Origin: JBJHDF01 sp050486405
GTDB taxonomy: Bacteria; Pseudomonadota; Gammaproteobacteria; Pseudomonadales; Cellvibrionaceae
Direction of reading: 5' to 3'
Assembly: GCA_050486405.1 (NCBI GenBank)
Contig: JBJHDF010000003.1
Coordinates: 135,280-199,279, forward strand
Length of the DNA stretch: 64,000 bases
In this document: one piece after another, positions 47,779-56,263 of the stretch
Layout: each line of letters opens with the position of its first letter
Numbering within the stretch: the stretch's first letter is position 1
Program-made: the position numbers and the translations under genes
The notes under the pieces: model-generated
The model's input: only the letters and a program-made list of their open reading frames with translations
Told to the model about the DNA's origin: nothing
Databases searched by the model: none

Positions 47779-49572
47779 ATGGGCTTCAGCCACCGCCGTC
47801 TTTGCCGCGCCCCGGGCGCCATCCTGATCACCTTGTTGTGGACCCTACTGCTGGCAGCCTCGCCCGCGCTGGCGCAGTTCGGCGAGCGCTCCAGCACCAG
47901 TACCAGTCTGCTCGGCGACGTGCACGATGACTTTCTGCCGGTAACCGAAGCCTTCCAACTGCAGGGCGTGCTGGACGGCAATACGCTGATCCTGCACTGG
48001 GACGTGGCACCCCACTATTACATGTACCGCGACAACTTCCGCCTGACACCGGATATTGATCTGGCACTGGAGCCGGAGTTCAGTCCCTCGGTAATGAAAT
48101 GGGACGAATATTTCGAGGAAGACATGGCGGTGTTCTACCACAGCGCCACCCTGACCATGGAGCTGCCGGAGGATACCCCGTCCTTTGCGCTCACGGTGCA
48201 GTCCCAGGGCTGCGCCGAAGCCGGACTCTGCTACCCGCCGCACCGGGACTATCTGCAGGTGAACCCCGCCACAGGTGAGGTGAGCGTCCGGGGCCCGCCG
48301 GATGGCAGCAGCCCGTCGTTTGCCGCCCCCGCCAGCACCCCCGCCCCGCCTGCAGACGGCGAAGGCTCGGGGCTGTGGCTCCTGTCCGCCGCCCTGCTGG
48401 CGCTGCTGGGGGGCATAATTCTCAATCTGATGCCCTGCGTTTTCCCGGTACTGTCCATCAAAGTAATGAGCCTGGCGCGGGCAGACGGCGATCATCTGGC
48501 CCTGCACGGTTGGGCCTACACCTTTGGTATTCTGCTCAGCTTCTCGGTATTTGCCGGATTGCTGCTGCTGGCGCGGGCCGGCGGTGAAGCCGTCGGCTGG
48601 GGCTTCCAGTTACAGTCGCCGCTGCTCATCACGGCGCTGGCCTATCTTTTCTTTGTGCTGGGGCTCAGCCTGTCCGGTCTCTTTCACCTGGGCACCCGCT
48701 GGATGGGCGCCGGTGACAACCTCACCCGCCACAGCACCCTCAAGGGTTCCTTCTTTACCGGCGTGCTGGCAGCGGTGGTGGCCAGCCCCTGCACTGCGCC
48801 CTTTATGGGCGCCGCCTTGGGCTTTGCTCTGACCCAGCCGCCAGTGGTAAGCCTGGCGGTGTTCCTGTCTCTGGGCTTCGGCATGGCGCTGCCCATGCTG
48901 CTGCTGTGCTATCTGCCCGGGCTGGCCCAGCGCATGCCCAAACCCGGCCTGTGGATGGACAACCTGAAGCAGGTGCTGGCTTTCCCCCTCTACCTGACCG
49001 CCGTCTGGCTGCTCTGGGTGCTGGGTCGCCAGGCCGGCAGCGACGCCATCATCGCCGTCTGTACCGGGGCGGTCTTACTGGTGTTCGGCTTCTGGCTGAT
49101 GAACCGACCCGCCGGCAGCCCCGCTCCCTGGCGCAAGGTGGTGCGCTACGGGCTGATCACATCGGCCTGGCTGATCGCCGTGCTGGTGCCCTGGCAATAC
49201 CTGACCCGGGAAGCGCAGCCGGAGCGCTGGCAAGCCTACAGCCCGACCCTGTTGCAACAGTTGCGCGACCAGGGCCAGCCGGTGTTCGTCAACCTTACCG
49301 CCGACTGGTGCCTCACCTGCCTGGCCAACGAGCGGGTGACCCTGAACACCGAGCCGGTGCAGGAGGCGTTCGATCGCTACAACATTGCCACCCTCAAGGG
49401 CGACTGGACCAACCACGACCCCCAGATCAGTGCCCTGCTGGACGAATACAACCACGGCGGTGTGCCGCTGTACCTGTGGTTCCCCGCTGGGCACCAGGGG
49501 CCGGGCATCAAACTGCCGCAGTTGCTGCGGCGGGATAGCTTTCTCGAAGTGATCAGCGCCGACTTTCGCTGA
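47779..49572 (+). CDS. dsbD: Thiol:disulfide interchange protein DsbD
   Basis: A 597-residue inner-membrane electron carrier that passes reducing power from cytoplasmic thioredoxin to periplasmic DsbC/DsbG and cytochrome c maturation. The order is: signal peptide, alpha domain with C145/C151 (SQGCAEAGLCYPP), eight-helix beta domain with C220 (LNLMPCVFPVLS) and C338 (ASPCTAPFMG), and gamma thioredoxin domain with C511-x2-C514 (TADWCLTCLANE). All six functional cysteines are present. The ATG at 47779 begins the signal sequence; the frame is open further left through the divergent promoter. dsbD beside aroQ-accBC matches the Pseudomonas arrangement (dipZ). Confidence 0.95.
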   Translation: MGFSHRRLCRAPGAILITLLWTLLLAASPALAQFGERSSTSTSLLGDVHDDFLPVTEAFQLQGVLDGNTLILHWDVAPHYYMYRDNFRLTPDIDLALEPEFSPSVMKWDEYFEEDMAVFYHSATLTMELPEDTPSFALTVQSQGCAEAGLCYPPHRDYLQVNPATGEVSVRGPPDGSSPSFAAPASTPAPPADGEGSGLWLLSAALLALLGGIILNLMPCVFPVLSIKVMSLARADGDHLALHGWAYTFGILLSFSVFAGLLLLARAGGEAVGWGFQLQSPLLITALAYLFFVLGLSLSGLFHLGTRWMGAGDNLTRHSTLKGSFFTGVLAAVVASPCTAPFMGAALGFALTQPPVVSLAVFLSLGFGMALPMLLLCYLPGLAQRMPKPGLWMDNLKQVLAFPLYLTAVWLLWVLGRQAGSDAIIAVCTGAVLLVFGFWLMNRPAGSPAPWRKVVRYGLITSAWLIAVLVPWQYLTREAQPERWQAYSPTLLQQLRDQGQPVFVNLTADWCLTCLANERVTLNTEPVQEAFDRYNIATLKGDWTNHDPQISALLDEYNHGGVPLYLWFPAGHQGPGIKLPQLLRRDSFLEVISADFR

Positions 49573-49611
49573 CTTCCCGGATTTTAGCTCCATTTTTCCG
49601 AACTATCGGCT

Positions 49612-49629
49612 CCATTTTTTACAAAATGG
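49612..49629 (+). terminator. Weak terminator-like hairpin after dsbD
   Basis: CCATTTT (49612-49618) and AAAATGG (49623-49629) form a 7-bp AT-rich stem with a 4-base loop, 40 bases after the dsbD stop. No T tract follows. The rest of the 274-base gap to aroQ is AT-rich and holds no gene. Confidence 0.3.
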
Positions 49630-49725
49630 GGCATTTTCTGCTATCGTGGGTCCAACAGGCACCCAACAGCTTCAATCGGGAGTATTTCACTCTGCCAGCA
49701 AATATAACAGCACGGATAACTGCAC

Positions 49726-49731
49726 TATAAT
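49726..49731 (+). promoter_or_regulatory. Possible -10 element upstream of aroQ
   Basis: A perfect TATAAT in the AT-rich gap, 115 bases before the aroQ start. No good -35 lies at the right spacing, so this is tentative. Confidence 0.25.
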
Positions 49732-49846
49732 CCGCAATCGTGCAGGCATTTTCCGTTAAAAAAGCAAAAAATGGCGGCAGCCGTGGACAGCGTCGACATT
49801 TTGCGGCAAACTCCCTCCCACAGCAAAAAAACGAACGGGATTCACC

Positions 49847-50290
49847 ATGGCTAGCATTCTCGTGTTACACGGCCCCAACCTGAATCTGCTGGGCACCCGG
49901 GAACCGGAGATCTACGGCTCCGACACCCTGGAAGACATCAACCGGCAACTCTCCAACCTCTGTGTGGAAGGCGGACATCACCTGCTGACACTGCAGAGCA
50001 ACGCCGAGTACGAGCTGATTGAGCGCCTGCACGAGGCGGCACGGGAGGGCGTGGATTTTGTGCTGTTCAACCCGGCGGCCTTCACCCACACCAGCGTGGC
50101 GCTGCGCGATGCCCTGCTGGCGGTGAAGATTCCGTTTATCGAGGTGCACCTGTCCAACCCCCACGCCCGGGAATCCTTTCGCCGCAGCTCCTACTTTTCC
50201 GATATCGCCAGGGGCGTGGTCTGCGGCTTTGGCGCCAACAGCTACCGCCTGGCGCTGGCGGCCGCACTGGAAATACTGACCAAGAATTAA
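49847..50290 (+). CDS. aroQ: 3-dehydroquinate dehydratase, type II
   Basis: A 147-residue dodecameric enzyme of the shikimate pathway converting 3-dehydroquinate to 3-dehydroshikimate. The signature opening LVLHGPNLNLLGTREPEIYG (with the catalytic Tyr and Arg loop) is intact, as are QSNAEYELIERLHEA, NPAAFTHTSVALRDAL (catalytic His region) and EVHLSNPHAREFRR-like VHLSNPHARESFRRSS. aroQ directly upstream of accB is conserved in Pseudomonas and relatives. Confidence 0.97.
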   Translation: MASILVLHGPNLNLLGTREPEIYGSDTLEDINRQLSNLCVEGGHHLLTLQSNAEYELIERLHEAAREGVDFVLFNPAAFTHTSVALRDALLAVKIPFIEVHLSNPHARESFRRSSYFSDIARGVVCGFGANSYRLALAAALEILTKN

Positions 50291-50330
50291 AGACACACTG
50301 AATTGCTTTCGTGATTATAGAGAGGACACC

Positions 50331-50795
50331 ATGGATATTCGCAAAATCAAAAAACTGATCGAACTGCTGGAAGAGTCCGATATCGGCGAACTGGAAATCA
50401 AGGAAGGCGAAGAGTCGGTGCGCATCAGCCGCAACAGCTCCCACGCACCGGTATACCAACCCCAGACCTATGCCGCTCCTCCGCCCGCTGCCGCACCGGC
50501 CGCTGCCCCCGCCGCAGCCGCTCCCGCTGGCGAAGAAGCCAAGGCGGCACCCGCCACCAACGGTCATCTGGTGAAATCCCCCATGGTGGGCACTTTCTAC
50601 CGTTCACCCAGCCCCGGCTCCCCCTCGTTTATCGAAGTGGGCAAACACGTCAAGGCCGGCGATGTGATCTGTATTATCGAAGCCATGAAAATGATGAACC
50701 AGATCGAAGCCGACAAGTCCGGCGTGATCGAAGCCATTCTGGTGGAGGACGGCGAACCGGTGGAGTTTGACCAGCCCCTGGTCACCATCGTGTAA
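50331..50795 (+). CDS. accB: Acetyl-CoA carboxylase biotin carboxyl carrier protein AccB
   Basis: A 154-residue BCCP. The N-terminus MDIRKIKKLIELLEESDIGELEIKEGEESVRI is the family dimerisation segment, followed by an Ala/Pro linker and the biotinyl domain with EAMKMMNQIEAD, where K120 is the biotinylation site. The domain also contains the BCCP 'thumb' region (SPMVGTFYRSPSPGSPSFIEVG). GAGAGGA precedes the ATG. It is co-transcribed with accC 26 bases downstream. Confidence 0.97.
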   Translation: MDIRKIKKLIELLEESDIGELEIKEGEESVRISRNSSHAPVYQPQTYAAPPPAAAPAAAPAAAAPAGEEAKAAPATNGHLVKSPMVGTFYRSPSPGSPSFIEVGKHVKAGDVICIIEAMKMMNQIEADKSGVIEAILVEDGEPVEFDQPLVTIV

Positions 50796-50821
50796 CCCGC
50801 CACACCCGGAGGAGCTGGTTT

Positions 50822-52165
50822 ATGTTTGAAAAAATTCTGATTGCCAACCGCGGCGAGATTGCCCTGCGCATTTTGCGCGCCTGTAAGGAAATGGGCATCA
50901 AAACCGTGGCGGTGCACTCCCAGGTGGACCGGGAGCTGAAGCACGTGCGCCTAGCGGACGAGTCCGTCTGCATCGGCCCCAACCCGTCCAATCTCAGTTA
51001 CCTGAATATCCCCGCCATCATCAGTGCCATGGAAGTGACCGATTCGGTAGCGGTGCATCCGGGCTATGGTTTTCTCGCGGAAAACGCCGACTTTGCCGAG
51101 CAGGTGCAGAAGAGCGGCTTTGTGTTTATCGGCCCGGACCCGGATGTGATTCGCCTGATGGGCGATAAGGTATCCGCCATCGCCGCCATGAAAAAGGCCG
51201 GCGTGCCCACGGTACCCGGCTCCGACGGCCCCCTGCCCGCCCAGGACCGGGAGCGCTGTATTGAAATCGGTCGCCGGGTGGGTTATCCGGTAATCATCAA
51301 GGCCGCCGCCGGTGGCGGTGGTCGCGGCATGCGCGTGGTGCACACCGAAGCGTCGCTGATGAACTCCATTCATATCACCCAGAACGAAGCCAAGGCCGCC
51401 TTCGGCGACGATACAGTGTACATGGAGAAGTTTCTGCAGAACCCCCGGCACGTGGAAATCCAGGTGATGTCCGATGGCCAGGGCAGCGCTATTCATCTGG
51501 GCGATCGCGACTGCTCCCTGCAGCGCCGCCACCAAAAAGTGATCGAGGAGGCTCCGGCGCCGGGTATTCCCGACGACGTGCGCCTGGCCACGGCGGAAGC
51601 CTGCGTCAACGCCTGTATCAAGATCGGTTATCGCGGCGCCGGCACTTTTGAATTTCTCTACGAAGACGGTGCCTTTTACTTTATCGAGATGAACACCCGC
51701 ATCCAGGTGGAACATCCGGTAACGGAAATGGTGACCGGCGTGGATCTGATCAAGGAGCAGATTCGCGTCTGCTCCGGCGAGAAGCTGTCCCTGCGGCAGG
51801 AAGACATAGTGATTCGCGGTCACGCCTTCGAATGCCGTATCAACGCCGAGGACCCCAAGACCTTTATGCCCTGCCCCGGCACCATCAAGAATTATCATCC
51901 GCCGGGCGGCTTCGGCGTGCGCGTGGATTCGCACCTGTACAGCGGTTACACAGTGCCACCCAACTACGACTCCATGGTCGCCAAGATCATTACCCACGGC
52001 GAAACCCGCAAGGAAGCCCTGAACCGCATGCGCCACGCCCTGGATGAGACCATCGTCGACGGTATTCGCACCAACATTCCGCTGCACCAGCGGCTGGTGC
52101 GCGACACTGCCTTCCGCAAGGGCGGCGTGAACATTCACTATCTGGAGAAGAAACTGGAAAGCTGA
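50822..52165 (+). CDS. accC: Acetyl-CoA carboxylase biotin carboxylase subunit AccC
   Basis: A 447-residue ATP-grasp enzyme that carboxylates BCCP-biotin at the first step of fatty acid synthesis. The N-terminal domain starts MFEKILIANRGEIALRILRACKEMGI; the glycine-rich ATP loop is KAAAGGGGRGMRVVH, and the metal/bicarbonate segment is FYFIEMNTRIQVEHPVTEMVTGVDLIKEQ. Length matches E. coli (449). The GGAG before ATG is strong, and the stop overlaps the prmA start by one base (TGATG arrangement). Confidence 0.98.
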   Translation: MFEKILIANRGEIALRILRACKEMGIKTVAVHSQVDRELKHVRLADESVCIGPNPSNLSYLNIPAIISAMEVTDSVAVHPGYGFLAENADFAEQVQKSGFVFIGPDPDVIRLMGDKVSAIAAMKKAGVPTVPGSDGPLPAQDRERCIEIGRRVGYPVIIKAAAGGGGRGMRVVHTEASLMNSIHITQNEAKAAFGDDTVYMEKFLQNPRHVEIQVMSDGQGSAIHLGDRDCSLQRRHQKVIEEAPAPGIPDDVRLATAEACVNACIKIGYRGAGTFEFLYEDGAFYFIEMNTRIQVEHPVTEMVTGVDLIKEQIRVCSGEKLSLRQEDIVIRGHAFECRINAEDPKTFMPCPGTIKNYHPPGGFGVRVDSHLYSGYTVPPNYDSMVAKIITHGETRKEALNRMRHALDETIVDGIRTNIPLHQRLVRDTAFRKGGVNIHYLEKKLES

Positions 52166-53043
52166 TGCCCTGGCTGCAGTTGAAACTGGACGCCCGGCGC
52201 GATCAGGTGGAGGCACTGGAGGCGGCGCTGTTGGACAGCGGCGCCGCCAGTGTCACCCTCCAGGACAATGCCGACCAACCCATTCTCGAACCCGCTCTGG
52301 GCGAAACCCCGCTCTGGGACCTGGTGCAGGTCACCGGGCTCTACGACGCCGGGGTGGACACCGGTGCCATCAGCCGGCAATTGACCCAACGCCTGGACCC
52401 GCCACCGCCCCACCGCTGGGAACAACTGGAGGACCGCGACTGGGAGCGGGAGTGGATGCAGCACTACCAGCCCATGGCCTGCGGCGAGCGACTCTGGATC
52501 TGCCCGAGCTGGCTGGCACCGCCGGAGCCGGACAAGGTCAATCTGCTGCTGGACCCGGGCCTGGCCTTTGGCACCGGCACCCACCCCACCACCTTTCTCT
52601 GTCTGCAGTGGCTGGACGCCCAGCCCCTGGAGGGCCGGGAACTGGTGGACTACGGCTGCGGCTCCGGCATTCTGGGCATTGCCGCCCTGCTGCTGGGCGC
52701 CACCCGGGTGACCGGGGTGGATATCGACCCCCAGGCGCTGCTGGCCACCGCCGAAAACACCCGCCGCAACGGCCTGCCGGAGAGCGCCATGCCGGTGTAT
52801 CTGCCACCCCGGTGCCCGTCGGTAACGGCGGACATCGTGCTGGCCAACATTCTCGCCGGCCCCCTGGCGGAACTGGCGCCCCGGTTGATCGCCATGCTGC
52901 GCCCCGGAGGTCTTATCTGCCTGTCGGGCATACTCGCCAGCCAGGCGGAGACAGTGATGGCAGCCTACCGCCCGGCCATCGCCTTCGACCCACCGGCCCA
53001 GCGCGACGACTGGGTTAGACTCTGTGGTAAGAAGATCGCCTAA
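52165..53043 (+). CDS. prmA: Ribosomal protein L11 methyltransferase PrmA
   Basis: A 292-residue SAM-dependent enzyme that trimethylates several residues of L11. The N-terminal substrate domain (MPWLQLKLDARRDQVEALEAALLDSGAASVTLQD) is followed by DPGLAFGTGTHPTTFLCLQWL, SAM motif LVDYGCGSGILGIAALLLGA, VDIDPQALLATAENTRRN, and the catalytic NILAGPLAELAP. All are typical. It starts at the last base of accC, so translation is coupled; accC-prmA linkage is common. Confidence 0.96.
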   Translation: MPWLQLKLDARRDQVEALEAALLDSGAASVTLQDNADQPILEPALGETPLWDLVQVTGLYDAGVDTGAISRQLTQRLDPPPPHRWEQLEDRDWEREWMQHYQPMACGERLWICPSWLAPPEPDKVNLLLDPGLAFGTGTHPTTFLCLQWLDAQPLEGRELVDYGCGSGILGIAALLLGATRVTGVDIDPQALLATAENTRRNGLPESAMPVYLPPRCPSVTADIVLANILAGPLAELAPRLIAMLRPGGLICLSGILASQAETVMAAYRPAIAFDPPAQRDDWVRLCGKKIA

Positions 53044-53144
53044 ACCCCTGATACAATAGGAATTTACCCCGGCGACGGGACAGGCTACACTGGTGACTGA
53101 CGGCGTCTGATGCCGCCAGACAAAATGAAGGATTTGCGCCGCCC

Positions 53145-54701
53145 ATGACCACCAGTATGGTGACACGCTGCCCCAAGTGTGCGACCTCGTTTCGCATCAC
53201 CCCGGCACAGTTGCAATCCGCCCGCGGCGCCGTGCGCTGCGGCTCCTGCCTGCACATCTTTCGCGCCCAGGATCATCTGGTAGGCGGCGCGCAAAAGCCC
53301 GTCGCGCCGGGAGCCCCGGCCAGCCGCCCGGCCGCGCCGCAACCATCGCCCAGGCCGGCCGCCAGCACAACGCCAGCGCCGAAGCCGGTTGCTGCCCCGC
53401 CCCGTAAACCAGCCGGTGCTCCCACACCACAACCGGCAAACACCGCAAGGCCGGTGCCCGCACCTGCGCCAAAACCAGTCAGCGCACCTGAACCAAAACC
53501 GGCGAGTACGTCCGCGCCAAAGCCAGCGCAGCCCGTTCGCCCCGCAGCTACGACGCCGCAACCGACCAAGCCCGCGCCCCCGCCCGCTGCAACGGGTGGA
53601 GAAAAGTACACCTCGCCGTCGCGCTATTCCCCCACGGCAACCCGCGAGCCGGTGCTGAAAGCGCAACCGGAGCAGAAGGAACAGAAAGAACAGAAACCCC
53701 AGCAATTGAGCTTTGACCAGCGCGCGATTGACCTGGAACTCGAAAACGATGACGACGACTACCTGATCAGCGACACCCAGGGTCTGAGCGACGATGAGGA
53801 TGGCGAGTCGGACTGGTTTCTGGCGGAAGAGCGCAGCGAGAACAAACCGGCAGCTCACTCCCTGTTTGACCGGCAGCAGCGGGAAGCCACGGAAGACGAT
53901 GACGAGGACGACGAAGAAGCGCCCGAGCAGGACGACAACGACGAAGACTGGGCCGTGCGCCTGCTGGACGACGAACCGGAACCCGAGCCCGCTACAGCCC
54001 AACACACGCCAGCCAGGGCACCCGCCGCCGCTCCACCCATGGATGAGGATGAAGAGACCCAAGACCGGCACCCGGATCATATCAAGGTGGCTATGCACGC
54101 CAGCCGCGAAGACGAGGAAGCGGAGCTGTTTGGCGAGGAATTCAATGCCCTGGACGGCGACCGCAGCCACCTGCTGATCGGCATAGACCCAGCGCCGGTG
54201 GAGATGACCTGGAAACCGGTACGCAGTTGGCGCGGGCGACGCCTGTGGCTGGGCCTGTCCGCCCTGGCATTGGTGGTCCTGGCGACCCAGGTGGCCTGGT
54301 TGCAGTTCGACCGCTTGAGCCTGATCCAACCTTACCGCAGTGCTTACGAGTGGGTCTGCCCCTACCTGGGTTGCCGTGTCCCCACCCTTGAAGACCGCAG
54401 CCAAATCCGCACCTACAACCTGATGGTGCGCAACCATCCCGAAGTGGACAACGCCCTGAAGGTAGAAGCCATATTGCTGAACAATGCCGGCTTCGAGCAG
54501 CCCTTCCCGGACCTGACGCTGGCCTTTACTGATATTCGCGGTGAGCTGGTGGCATCCCGCCGCTTTCAACCCAGCGAATACCTGCGCGGCGAACTCACCG
54601 GTCATCAGGTGATACCGCACAATCAGCCGGTACACATTTCCCTGGAACTGGTGGACCCCGGTCCCGCCGCCGTCAATTACCGGGCCTACATTCCCGATTG
54701 A
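53145..54701 (+). CDS. Zinc-ribbon and DUF3426 membrane protein
   Basis: A 518-residue protein. The N-terminus is an MJ0042-type zinc ribbon (C-x2-C in RCPKCATSFRI and C-x2-C in RCGSCLHIF). A long Pro/Ala/Lys linker (about 55-180) and a strongly acidic segment (runs of Asp/Glu near 205-310) follow. A single membrane helix (LWLGLSALALVVLATQVAWL) precedes a DUF3426 domain (YEWVCPYLGCRVPTLEDRSQIRTYNLMVRNHPE, VNNAGFEQPFPDLTLAF-like). The order prmA - this gene - dusB is conserved in gammaproteobacteria but function is unknown. The linker here is longer than I would expect. Confidence 0.88.
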   Translation: MTTSMVTRCPKCATSFRITPAQLQSARGAVRCGSCLHIFRAQDHLVGGAQKPVAPGAPASRPAAPQPSPRPAASTTPAPKPVAAPPRKPAGAPTPQPANTARPVPAPAPKPVSAPEPKPASTSAPKPAQPVRPAATTPQPTKPAPPPAATGGEKYTSPSRYSPTATREPVLKAQPEQKEQKEQKPQQLSFDQRAIDLELENDDDDYLISDTQGLSDDEDGESDWFLAEERSENKPAAHSLFDRQQREATEDDDEDDEEAPEQDDNDEDWAVRLLDDEPEPEPATAQHTPARAPAAAPPMDEDEETQDRHPDHIKVAMHASREDEEAELFGEEFNALDGDRSHLLIGIDPAPVEMTWKPVRSWRGRRLWLGLSALALVVLATQVAWLQFDRLSLIQPYRSAYEWVCPYLGCRVPTLEDRSQIRTYNLMVRNHPEVDNALKVEAILLNNAGFEQPFPDLTLAFTDIRGELVASRRFQPSEYLRGELTGHQVIPHNQPVHISLELVDPGPAAVNYRAYIPD

Positions 54702-54872
54702 CCGCCCCATCGCCCGCGACTTCACAGCCCAAACGGATAAAAATCCAGCAAAGTGTGCGTCACCCGCATTTTCAAGCGGCCGGCAAAGGAGTATCATAGC
54801 CGGCCGTCTCTGCGGTTTGTTGGAGACTCAAGGCTGGCGTGTAACACCGCCCCAGCAACCCGGAGCGGGCAC

Positions 54873-55862
54873 GTGTTCCAGATAGGCAAACACCAGATCG
54901 ACAGCCAGGTGATTCTCGCCCCCATGGCGGGAGTGACCGACTTGCCGTTCCGGCAGTTGTGCCGACGCTTGGGCGCGGGGCTGGCCGTTTCGGAGATGAT
55001 CACCGCCGACAGCCGCCTCTGGCACAGCCGCAAAAGTCGGCTGCGCCTGAATCACAAAGGCGAAGTGGCACCGATCAGTGTACAGATCGCCGGCAGCGAC
55101 CCGGAGACCATGGCCGAAGCGGCCAAGCTGAACGCCGAACGCGGCGCCCAGATCATCGACATCAACATGGGCTGCCCGGCCAAGAAAGTATGCAACCGGG
55201 CGGCGGGTTCGGCGCTGCTGCGCGATGAGCCTCTGGTGGCGGCGATTTTGCAGTCGGTGGTAGCCGCCGTGTCGGTGCCGGTGACGCTGAAAGTCCGCAC
55301 CGGCTGGGATCCGGAACAGCGCAACGCCCTGAGGGTGGCGCGCCTGGCCGAGGACAGCGGCATTGCCGCACTGGCCGTTCACGGCCGGACCCGGGCCTGC
55401 CGTTTTAACGGACAGGCCGAGTACGACACCATCGCCGCCGTGGTGGATACGGTCAGTATTCCGGTGTTTGCCAACGGCGATATCGACTCACCGGAGAAAG
55501 CCAGGGAGGTATTGCAATACACCGGCGCCCGAGCCGTAATGATCGGCCGCGCCGCCCAAGGAAGGCCCTGGATATTCCGGGAAATTGACCACTACCTGCG
55601 CCACGGGCGGCAGTTGCCCGAACCAGCGCCGGCAGAGATCAGAGACATCCTCAGCGAGCACCTGCTGTCCCTGTACCGCTTTTACGGCGGCGTCATGGGG
55701 CCGCGCATCGCCCGCAAGCACGTCGGCTGGTATCTGCAGTCCCACGGTCAAGGGGAAGCGTTTCGCCGGCAGTTTAACCGGATAGAAAACGCCGAAGAAC
55801 AACACTACAGCGTTCTGAATTACCTTGAACAGCTGAGCACAACAGAGGATAGAGCGGCATGA
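54873..55862 (+). CDS. dusB: tRNA-dihydrouridine synthase DusB
   Basis: A 329-residue FMN enzyme that reduces uridine (position 17 in E. coli) in tRNA. It shows VILAPMAGVTDLPFRQLCRRLGAGLAVSEM, IDINMGCPAKKVCNRAAGSALL with the catalytic cysteine region, TLKVRTGWD and AVHGRTRACRFNGQAEYD, and FANGDIDSPEKAREVLQYTGARAVMIGRAAQGRPWIF. The start is GTG 54873, with GGAGC seven bases before it, giving VFQIGKHQIDSQVILAPMAG like other DusB proteins; the frame is open further left without similarity. Its stop overlaps the fis start (ATGA), the classical dusB-fis coupling. Confidence 0.95.
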   Translation: MFQIGKHQIDSQVILAPMAGVTDLPFRQLCRRLGAGLAVSEMITADSRLWHSRKSRLRLNHKGEVAPISVQIAGSDPETMAEAAKLNAERGAQIIDINMGCPAKKVCNRAAGSALLRDEPLVAAILQSVVAAVSVPVTLKVRTGWDPEQRNALRVARLAEDSGIAALAVHGRTRACRFNGQAEYDTIAAVVDTVSIPVFANGDIDSPEKAREVLQYTGARAVMIGRAAQGRPWIFREIDHYLRHGRQLPEPAPAEIRDILSEHLLSLYRFYGGVMGPRIARKHVGWYLQSHGQGEAFRRQFNRIENAEEQHYSVLNYLEQLSTTEDRAA

Positions 55863-56167
55863 ATTCAGCAGAACCCCTGGTTGCCCACGACCCGGTAACC
55901 GACAATGTCCAAACAGCGGACTTCTCCCGAGCGGCCCAGCGGCAATCGCTGCGCGGCAGTGTGGAGCAGGCGCTGGACAACTACTTCCAGAGCCTGGACG
56001 GCCAGCCCGCCAGTAACGTCTACGAGATGGTGCTGGCCGAGGTGGAAGCGCCCATGCTGGAAGTAGTGCTCAAGTACACCCGACACAACCAGACCCGCGC
56101 CGCCCAGGTGCTGGGACTGAATCGCGGCACCCTGCGCAAGAAACTCAAGCAATACGGGTTGCTGTAA
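55859..56167 (+). CDS. fis: DNA-binding protein Fis
   Basis: A 102-residue nucleoid-associated protein controlling rRNA synthesis, recombination and many growth-phase genes. The C-terminal helix-turn-helix (NQTRAAQVLGLNRGTLRKKLKQYGLL) is nearly the family consensus; the dimerisation core is YFQSLDGQPASNVYEMVLAEVEAPMLEVVLKYT. Overlaps dusB by four bases and is followed by a strong terminator. Confidence 0.97.
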   Translation: MNSAEPLVAHDPVTDNVQTADFSRAAQRQSLRGSVEQALDNYFQSLDGQPASNVYEMVLAEVEAPMLEVVLKYTRHNQTRAAQVLGLNRGTLRKKLKQYGLL

Positions 56168-56200
56168 TCGTCAACAGCCAACGCCGATGGCACCGGAAAC

Positions 56201-56230
56201 GGGGTGGTCACAGCCACCCCTTTTGTTTTT
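56201..56230 (+). terminator. Rho-independent terminator of dusB-fis
   Basis: GGGGTGG (56201-56207) and CCACCCC (56214-56220) form a 7-bp GC stem with a 6-base loop, followed by TTTTGTTTTT (56221-56230). It lies 33 bases after fis and just before purH. Confidence 0.9.
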
Positions 56231-56263
56231 GTAAACCACCAGCAAAAGAGTAACCCCTTCAGC